A stretch of DNA of 12,589 nucleotides. It comes from a bacterium. Its GTDB lineage: Bacteria > Oederibacteriota > PGYV01 > DSBP01. The stretch covers positions 1-12,589 of the forward strand of contig DSBP01000278.1 in assembly GCA_011049465.1 (NCBI GenBank), in the 5' to 3' direction. The translations under genes and the position numbers were made by a program. Below are positions 7,194 to 12,589 of the stretch, one piece after another. Position 1 is the first letter of the stretch. Each line of letters begins with the position of its first letter. The notes under the pieces were generated by a model that saw nothing but the letters and a program-made list of their open reading frames with translations, was not told the origin of the DNA and made no database searches.

Positions 7194-10100
7194 AAAAAAA
7201 TTTTTCAAAGGGGTGTCGAAAAATGAAAAAAATCTGTCTGTTTTTGTCTCTGCTCTTTGTTTTTGTCGTACCTTCCATGTTCGCGGCAACATGCACGATT
7301 GACGCAACAACCACACACCAGTTCATCCGCGGCATAGGAGTATCCAGCGCGTGGTATGGACTGGCCGGCGCGAGCGCGACTCAGCTTTTCGCCGATAATA
7401 ACCTGAACGGGAATATAGGCATTTCAATGCTCAGGGCCAGGATAGACCCAAACGGCAACCACGCGGCTGAAATTAATAACCTGGTTGCCGCAAAGGCTGC
7501 CAATCCCAACCTGCTTTGCTGGTCCGCGGCGTGGTCTCCGCCGCCGCAGTACAAAGCCAATAATAATGTAAACGGGGGCGTAAGCAATAATACATATCTC
7601 GGGGCATCTTCGGGCGCGCCGAACAGCGCGAATACCGGTTATGCCAACTATCTGGTTAATTACATTCAGTACGCGAAGAGCCGCGGCATTGACCTTTACG
7701 CTGTTTCACCGCAGAATGAACCCGACTGGAACCCGGAGTATGAGTCCTGCCTATGGACAGCCGGCCAGTTTGAGGTTTTTGTCCGTGCTTTCCGCAGCGC
7801 TCTTGATAACGCCGGGCTTAACTCGGTAAAGATCATGATACCCGAGTCGGTTAATCCGGGAGGAATGCACCTGGCTGCGACAGCCATGAACAACGCGACA
7901 ACGGCTTCTTATGTGGGCATAATTGGTACGCACATGTATGGCGGAAACCCGAACCCGCTTTCTACTTACGGTTTTACACAGGTTACCAATCAGGAATTCT
8001 GGGAGACAGAGATATCCGCGAATACACTTGATATATCAGGCGCCCTGCAGCAGGCGGGCTGGGTACAGACCTGCCTGGTGAACGCGAGCATGAACGCTTT
8101 TCACTACTGGTGGATACAGGACCTGGCAACCAACGGCAACCTGAACATAAAAGCTTTTGCCCTGGGCAATTACAGCAAGTTCATAAGGCCGGGCTATTAC
8201 CGTATGGGAGCGACCGCGGCCCCGACATCAGGCGTACAGGTCAGCGCCTTTAAGAATACCAACAATTCCTCGCCGTCAAGGATTGTCTTTGTCGCGATTA
8301 ATAACAATGGTTCGGCAACGAGCCAGACCTTCAGCCTGAACGGGCTCAATGTAACATCAGTCACCCCGTGGAGGACTGACGCGAATACAAACCTGGTGGC
8401 GCAGCCGGCAGTAAGCGTATCAAATAACAGTTTTACTTATAATCTTCCCGCGAGAAGCATTGTCTCTTTTGTAGCTGCAAATAACGCAGGGCCCACGGCA
8501 ACAGCAACGCCATGCGCAGCTACAGCTATCACGCCATACATTCAGGTGGGGACAGGCTCCTGGCAGCAGACGAGCAGCGTCACAGTGGCCTCGCTTCCCG
8601 CAACTGTCAATCTCGGGCCCCAGCCCGTAACAGGCGGTTCATGGAGCTGGACAGGGCCCAACGGATTTACCTCCACGTCACGGGAACTTCTCGGCATTCC
8701 ATTAAGCGCCGGAAGCAATGTATTTACGGCAACATACACAAACGCGTGCGGGGCAAAGTCCACGCAGGCTTTTACAATAACAGTACAGAGCTCTGCCACG
8801 GCAACGGCCACACCGGTAAATACTCCGATAACAGCATTATTTGGCGGAAATCCGCTCATATACCAGAAATACACGGCTGACCCCAACGCGTTTTTTCACA
8901 ATAACAGGATGTATATTTACGGCTCGCACGACAAGGCTGACGCCACAGACTACAGCTCAATCACCGATTTGTATCTGATTTCATCCGACGACCTCGTCAA
9001 CTGGACGGATCACGGCGAGCCCATACAGATGCCGCGCGACGCGTCATGGGCCACGATGTCATGGGCGCCTGCTGCTGTTTACAGGAACGGATACTACTAC
9101 GTCTATTTCAGCAACGGCGCGAACAACATAGGCGTGCTTAGAAGCACAAGCCCTGACGGGCCATTTACAGACCCTATCGGCCGCGCCCTTATTACAAGGT
9201 CAATGCCAAACTGCAATGTGGACTGGCTTTTTGACCCGGGCGTGTTCGTAGACGACGATGGCCAGGCATACATGTATTTTGGAGGAGGAGGGGAGGGCAA
9301 CGCAAGGGTAATAAGGCTCAACAATGACATGATAAGCGTCAACGGCGCGGCAGTGACTATTGACGTGCCGCGGTTTTTTGAGGCCCTTTTCATGCACAAG
9401 AGAAACGGAATATATTATCTCTCTTATTCATCCGATTTCTCGCAGTCTTCCGCGAGGATAGAATACATGACAAGCAATAACCCCATGACCGGGTTTGTAT
9501 ACAGGGGGATAATACTTGATAACCCGCCGGACAACTGCTGGAACAACAACCATGCCTCAATAGTAAATATCGGCGACAACTGGTATGTGGCGTATCACAC
9601 GAGGCGGCTTGCCAACTTAAACGGCATAACCTGCTCGGACAGCATCTACCAGCGCAGCGTGGCCCTTAACAGGATGTATTACAACGCCGACGGCACCATT
9701 CAGAAGGTTGTGCCGGATACTACGGGTGTCGCGCAGTTAAAATACGTTAATCCTTACGCTGTAAATGAAGCTGAAACAATGAACCGTTCGTCGGGAATAC
9801 AGACTGAAAGCTGTTCAGAGGGGGGGAGAAACGTAGGGTTCATTCAAAACGGCAGCTGGATAAGAATCAACGGGGTTGATTTTGGCAGCGGAGCCGCGAG
9901 CTTTGCGGCGCGCGTCGCGAGCGCGGGCAGCGGCGGTAATATAGAAATAAGGCTTGGCAGCCCGACAGGCACACTTGTAGGAACATGCGCCGTGCCTGTG
10001 ACCGGCGGCTGGCAGACATGGCAGACCGTTACAACCTCTGTAAGCGGCCTGACGGGCGTGCAGAACCTCTATCTGCGATTTACAGGCGGGACAGGTTACT

Positions 10101-12589
10101 TATTCAACCTTAACTGGTACCGTTTCTATCAGACGGGCGCGTCCACGCCTACGCCGGTTGCGACAGCCACATGGACACCTACGCCCGTGGTGACGAATAT
10201 TGCCACCGGCGGCTTAAGGGACCTTGCGGCAGCGAAAGGATTCCTGCTTGGCGCGTGCGCTGCGAACAGCCCGCTGCGTAATGAGACGATATACAGAAAC
10301 ACGCTCGCCAAAGAATTTAACTGGCTGGGCGGTGAAAATGAGTTTAAGGCATATCTGTGGAGCGGGCCCTACAGCTACAATTACTCAAACACAGATTATT
10401 ACAGGAACTTCAGGGATACCAACAATATGCTTATGAGGGGCCACGTGCTGGTATATTATACGGTGGTCCCCGGATGGTTGAGCTCGGGCAGCTATACCAA
10501 CGCCCAGGTCAGCGACATGCTCAAGGCGTATGTGCAGTCGATGGCCTCCAGATACAGCGGCAAGATGAATGAGTGGGACGTGGTAAATGAGGCGGTAAGG
10601 GACGGCTCGCCTTATGGTTACAGGTCGGATGATTTTTATTACCAGAGGCTCGGTGATTACATACCGCAGGCGTTCAGATGGGCCAGGGAAGCTGACTCGC
10701 ACGCGAAATTGTTCTATAATGATTACGGCAATGAAGGGCTGAACGGGAAATCGAATTATATATACAACATGGTCAGTAATTTAAAGGCGCAGAATGTGCC
10801 GATTGACGGAGTGGGTTGGCAGTGCCATGTTGGGCACAACTGGCGCTTGAACGACGATATATGGGAAAACGCGCAGAGGCTGACGGCTCTCGGGCTCCAG
10901 GTATCGGTTACCGAACTTGACGTCGCCATACCGGTTCCTGTTGACGCTGCAAAACTGCAGTCGCAGGCAAAGGCGTACGCTGACATGACCTTCCTTTGCA
11001 TGACCCATCCCAACATTAAAAGGATGTTTTTGTGGGGCTTTACGGACAAGCACTCGTGGATACCGGGCTTTACAAACGGGGCTTCGGACGCGGCGCTGAT
11101 ATTTGACACGAATTACAATAAGAAGCCCGCGTATTACGCTATAGAGACGGTTTTGAAGCTGCAGCCTGTAAACGGCATCTATAACGGCGGCTTTGAAAGC
11201 TCAATCTACTGCTGGAATGAAATGTCAGGCGGGACGATCGCCGAAGAAACTTCTGTCGTGCGCTCAGGCAGCAAGTCGGCGAGGGTTTACAACAGGACGC
11301 AGGCGTACCAGGGCATAGGCCAGCACGTGCTTCCTTATCTCCTCGCGCAGGGGCAGGGCACATACAGCGCGTCTGTGTGGGCGCGGCTTGCGAGCGGCAC
11401 TGACAACGTAAAAATTACGCTTTATATAAAGGATGACGCGGGCGGCAAGTACATATCTTTCGGTTCGGCTGCCGCGAACAACAGCCAGTGGAGCCAGGTA
11501 AGCGGATCCGCGAACGTCACATGGACAGGGCTCTTAAGGGTGGCAAGGCTTTTTGTGGAGACGCAGAGCAGCACCGCGGCTTTCTATGTTGACGACATGG
11601 CCTTCGCGAGACAGGGCGCGGTTACGCCCACATTGACCGCAACAGCAACACAGACTGCTACTCCAACGGCAACATCGACTGCAACCGCAACGGCAACAAC
11701 GCCGGCTACGGCTACGCCGACGCCCACTAATGTGGTGCTGTCAACATGGCGCGTGCTGGCAGGAAGCGAAGTTTCATATGTTGACTCGCAGGGGTTCACG
11801 TGGTTGTCTGACAGGAACCACAGCGGCGGTGAAACGTACAGCACTACTGCGGCAGTAAGCAATGCGCTGCCGTCAGCCGCGGACATGGCGCTGTATCAGA
11901 GCGAGCGCTACGGCAGCCCGTTCACCTACACTTTTAACGTACCGTCGGGAAGTTACCAGGTTACGCTGAAAATGGCTGAGACATACTGGACAGAGGCCGG
12001 ACAGAGGGCCTTCAGCCTGTCCATAAACGGGACGCAGGTGCTGACGGATTTTGACCTGTATTCAGCCGCTGACGGCGCAAATAAGGCATATGACAGGGTA
12101 TTCAACAGCATAACGCCGGTTAACGGAGCGATTACCATCCAGTTCGGGCCCGCGAGCGTGGATAATGCCAAGGTCTGCGCGATTCAGATAATACCGCAGC
12201 CTGCGGCGCCGACAGCGACGCCGACGACGCCTGTGCCGACAAACACGCCGATAACGCCGACATCAACGCCGACAACGCCTGTTCCGACAAACACGCCGAT
12301 AACACCGACAGCGACGGTGACAACGCCTGTGCCGACAAACACGCCGATAACACCGACAGTAACGGTGACAACGCCGGTTCCGACAAACACGCCGATAACA
12401 CCGACAGCAACGGTGACAACGCCTGTTCCGACAAACACACCGGTATTGCCGACAGCAACGCCGACAATACCTCTTGCGGCCAACCTGACAATAAAGGTGA
12501 AGAGCGCGAATACCAACGACAGCACAAACAGCCCGAACCCGCATATGCAGGTTGTTAACAGCGGAACATCGGCAATAAACCTGAATAAC
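7190..12589 (+). CDS. Giant secreted tri-catalytic xylanase GH30-GH43-GH10 with CBM6, CBM22-like, malectin and CBM3 (3' end cut)
   Basis: This is one frame of 1800 codons without a stop, open at the right edge (190 kDa or more). GGAGG (7179-7183) lies 6 nt before ATG 7190. A second ATG at 7223 (residue 12), with AAAGGGG upstream, would start exactly at a classical signal peptide (MKKICLFLSLLFVFVV, cleavage after SMFA). Domain order by residue: signal peptide 1-32; GH30 35-429; TP linker; Ig-like 442-533; GH43 548-844; CBM6 854-981; TP linker; GH10 1007-1324; CBM22/CBM4_9-like 1328-1474; Thr/Ala linker; malectin 1518-1669; Thr/Pro repeats about 1679-1758; CBM3 start 1765 onward. GH10 and GH30 are expected to cut the xylan backbone and GH43 to remove arabinose or xylose, while CBM3 would tether the enzyme to cellulose. 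Catalytic acids are present in all three enzymes. The upstream promoter and twin operators suggest control by the adjacent LacI protein. Further domains, perhaps a sorting tail, may follow beyond the window. Confidence 0.95.
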   Translation, partial: MKKNFSKGCRKMKKICLFLSLLFVFVVPSMFAATCTIDATTTHQFIRGIGVSSAWYGLAGASATQLFADNNLNGNIGISMLRARIDPNGNHAAEINNLVAAKAANPNLLCWSAAWSPPPQYKANNNVNGGVSNNTYLGASSGAPNSANTGYANYLVNYIQYAKSRGIDLYAVSPQNEPDWNPEYESCLWTAGQFEVFVRAFRSALDNAGLNSVKIMIPESVNPGGMHLAATAMNNATTASYVGIIGTHMYGGNPNPLSTYGFTQVTNQEFWETEISANTLDISGALQQAGWVQTCLVNASMNAFHYWWIQDLATNGNLNIKAFALGNYSKFIRPGYYRMGATAAPTSGVQVSAFKNTNNSSPSRIVFVAINNNGSATSQTFSLNGLNVTSVTPWRTDANTNLVAQPAVSVSNNSFTYNLPARSIVSFVAANNAGPTATATPCAATAITPYIQVGTGSWQQTSSVTVASLPATVNLGPQPVTGGSWSWTGPNGFTSTSRELLGIPLSAGSNVFTATYTNACGAKSTQAFTITVQSSATATATPVNTPITALFGGNPLIYQKYTADPNAFFHNNRMYIYGSHDKADATDYSSITDLYLISSDDLVNWTDHGEPIQMPRDASWATMSWAPAAVYRNGYYYVYFSNGANNIGVLRSTSPDGPFTDPIGRALITRSMPNCNVDWLFDPGVFVDDDGQAYMYFGGGGEGNARVIRLNNDMISVNGAAVTIDVPRFFEALFMHKRNGIYYLSYSSDFSQSSARIEYMTSNNPMTGFVYRGIILDNPPDNCWNNNHASIVNIGDNWYVAYHTRRLANLNGITCSDSIYQRSVALNRMYYNADGTIQKVVPDTTGVAQLKYVNPYAVNEAETMNRSSGIQTESCSEGGRNVGFIQNGSWIRINGVDFGSGAASFAARVASAGSGGNIEIRLGSPTGTLVGTCAVPVTGGWQTWQTVTTSVSGLTGVQNLYLRFTGGTGYLFNLNWYRFYQTGASTPTPVATATWTPTPVVTNIATGGLRDLAAAKGFLLGACAANSPLRNETIYRNTLAKEFNWLGGENEFKAYLWSGPYSYNYSNTDYYRNFRDTNNMLMRGHVLVYYTVVPGWLSSGSYTNAQVSDMLKAYVQSMASRYSGKMNEWDVVNEAVRDGSPYGYRSDDFYYQRLGDYIPQAFRWAREADSHAKLFYNDYGNEGLNGKSNYIYNMVSNLKAQNVPIDGVGWQCHVGHNWRLNDDIWENAQRLTALGLQVSVTELDVAIPVPVDAAKLQSQAKAYADMTFLCMTHPNIKRMFLWGFTDKHSWIPGFTNGASDAALIFDTNYNKKPAYYAIETVLKLQPVNGIYNGGFESSIYCWNEMSGGTIAEETSVVRSGSKSARVYNRTQAYQGIGQHVLPYLLAQGQGTYSASVWARLASGTDNVKITLYIKDDAGGKYISFGSAAANNSQWSQVSGSANVTWTGLLRVARLFVETQSSTAAFYVDDMAFARQGAVTPTLTATATQTATPTATSTATATATTPATATPTPTNVVLSTWRVLAGSEVSYVDSQGFTWLSDRNHSGGETYSTTAAVSNALPSAADMALYQSERYGSPFTYTFNVPSGSYQVTLKMAETYWTEAGQRAFSLSINGTQVLTDFDLYSAADGANKAYDRVFNSITPVNGAITIQFGPASVDNAKVCAIQIIPQPAAPTATPTTPVPTNTPITPTSTPTTPVPTNTPITPTATVTTPVPTNTPITPTVTVTTPVPTNTPITPTATVTTPVPTNTPVLPTATPTIPLAANLTIKVKSANTNDSTNSPNPHMQVVNSGTSAINLNN
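7292..8476 (+). other. GH30 (subfamily 8-like) catalytic domain
   Basis: (beta/alpha)8 barrel plus the side beta-domain typical of GH30. The predicted acid/base is E177 in SPQNEPDW and the nucleophile E274 in FWETEIS, about 97 residues apart. HYWW at the end of strand 8, then YSKFIRPGYYRMGAT, match bacterial GH30_8 xylanases such as B. subtilis XynC. The IRRSYGP loop of XynC, whose Arg holds the methylglucuronic acid, is replaced by IQDLATNG. Confidence 0.88.
8513..8788 (+). other. Ig-like module (WSWTGPNGF type)
   Basis: About 92 residues between two Thr/Pro-rich linkers, opening CAATAITPYIQVG and containing GGSWSWTGPNGF and ending TFTITV. It is clearly homologous to bases 577-849 in the first gene, over half identical by eye. 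Modules with this WSW-GPNGF pattern occur in secreted polysaccharidases of other bacteria; I do not know an established function. Confidence 0.75.
8831..9721 (+). other. GH43 catalytic domain
   Basis: Five-bladed propeller enzyme. The three catalytic acids can be placed: general base D564 (TADPNAFF), pKa modulator D682 (WLFDPGVFVDDDG) and general acid E731 (RFFEALFMHKRNG). NRMYIYGSHD and GYYYVYFSNG are typical blade motifs. Its similarity to the arabinoxylan arabinofuranohydrolase/XynD type, plus the following CBM6, favours removal of arabinose from xylan. Xylosidase activity is the alternative. Confidence 0.88.
9749..10132 (+). other. CBM6 carbohydrate-binding module
   Basis: Starts NPYAVNEAETMN, contains GFIQNGSWIRINGVDFGS, and ends NLNWYRFYQ with the conserved Asn-Trp (N975, W976). 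CBM6 commonly follows GH43 enzymes and binds xylan or single cellulose chains. Confidence 0.88.
10208..11161 (+). other. GH10 endo-xylanase domain
   Basis: TIM-barrel xylanase with acid/base E1134 (WDVVNEAV) and nucleophile E1242 (SVTELDVAI), 108 apart as usual for GH10. ENEFK, YNDYGNE, HV after GWQ, and WGFTDKHSW are recognisable family motifs. The motif GHTLVWHSQ of typical GH10 reads GHVLVYYTV here (1084-1092), changing the usual Trp, His and Gln. Confidence 0.92.
11171..11611 (+). other. CBM22 / CBM4_9-like module
   Basis: Begins IYNGGFESSIYCWN, with RSGSKSARVYNRTQAYQGIGQ and TYSASVWARL in the middle and AFYVDDMAF at the end. This is the pattern of the CBM4/9/22 superfamily, closest by eye to CBM22 xylan-binding modules that flank GH10 xylanases. 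Confidence 0.78.
11741..12196 (+). other. Malectin-type carbohydrate-binding domain
   Basis: Shares LYQSERYG, SINGTQVL-DFD and DNAKVCAIQI with the malectin domain of the first gene (about 88-528), so the two are duplicates within the locus. Malectin domains bind glycans; ligand unknown here. Confidence 0.8.
12224..12463 (+). repeat. Five tandem 48-bp repeats encoding a Thr/Pro linker
   Basis: Five in-frame 16-codon units (from 12224, 12272, 12320, 12368 and 12416) encode variants of TTPVPTNTPITPTATV. The first and last units are more divergent. They form a likely O-glycosylatable flexible linker between the malectin and CBM3 domains, and copy number is prone to change by slippage. Confidence 0.95.
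12482..12589 (+). other. Start of a CBM3 cellulose-binding module (cut by the edge)
   Basis: LTIKVKSANTND followed by NPHMQVVNSGTSAINL matches the N-terminal strands of CBM3 (usual pattern: IKVQYKN...NPHFKIVNTGTSAIDL). About 36 residues of the roughly 150 are in the window. Confidence 0.82.

Noticed and set aside
8542..8886. - strand frame opposite the Ig/GH43 junction
   Set aside because: It lies within the continuous xylanase frame and has no motif or ribosome site of its own.
12224..12463. Regular repeats suggesting a CRISPR array
   Set aside because: The repeats are directly adjacent with no unique spacers, are in frame with a coding sequence, and encode a typical linker.
12132..12544. 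Long - strand frames with repeated Cys/Arg, Leu/Ser or Val/Gly patterns
   Set aside because: They are mirror readings of the 48-bp Thr/Pro linker repeats of the + strand xylanase frame. They lack independent starts with ribosome sites, and their repetitiveness is explained by the linker.
7190..12589. Cellulosome-type enzyme with a dockerin
   Set aside because: No duplicated calcium-binding dockerin motif is present in the visible part, and no cohesin occurs in the window. The missing C-terminus leaves this open only beyond the edge.

Overview
This window looks like a piece of a Gram-negative, plant-cell-wall-degrading bacterium from a little-studied lineage. Three things suggest this: long Thr/Pro linkers written as repeated 'TPT' units, a PorV/UPF0164-type outer-membrane barrel, and a secreted protein ending in a FlgD-like/type IX-style C-terminal Ig domain. 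Together they recall Fibrobacteres/Elusimicrobia/Goldbacteria-like candidate phyla rather than Proteobacteria or Firmicutes. That taxonomic guess is inference. All genes supported here read on the + strand.

Region 1 (1-5810) is a tightly packed run of five genes. The first, cut by the left edge, encodes a secreted non-catalytic protein: malectin domain, Ig-like module, CBM9-like domain and C-terminal sorting-type domain. Next come a PorV-like outer-membrane barrel fused to TPR repeats, and then a complete RsbU/RsbV/RsbW-type partner-switching module: a membrane-anchored HAMP-PP2C (SpoIIE) phosphatase, a STAS anti-anti-sigma protein and a HATPase anti-sigma kinase. Junctions overlap or nearly touch (3, 4, 12 and -17 nt), so this is probably one operon. 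No sigma factor is visible.

Region 2 (5835-7189) holds a LacI-family repressor and a regulatory intergenic region. That region contains a GC-rich hairpin/REP-like element, a near-consensus sigma-70-type promoter (TTGACA, 17 bp, TATATT), and two matching 16-bp palindromes with a central CG, centred 62 bp apart. One sits just after the predicted transcription start and one overlaps the start of a 17-codon upstream ORF. The upstream ORF ends in an ATGA overlap with the next gene. This reads as a local xylan-degradation switch controlled by the adjacent LacI protein.

Region 3 (7190-12589) is one uninterrupted reading frame of 1800 codons that is still open at the right edge. It encodes a secreted multi-enzyme: signal peptide, GH30 (subfamily 8-like xylanase), Ig-like module, GH43 (arabinofuranosidase/xylosidase-like), CBM6, GH10 xylanase, CBM22/CBM4_9-like module, malectin domain, five 16-residue Thr/Pro repeats, and the beginning of a CBM3 cellulose-binding module. 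Three different catalytic families for xylan backbone and side chains sit on one chain. The GH30 lacks the arginine loop that makes classical GH30_8 enzymes glucuronoxylan-dependent, and the GH10 carries changes in a normally conserved active-site motif. The same Ig-like and malectin modules occur in the non-catalytic first gene, which ties the two ends of the window together as one cell-wall-targeting system.
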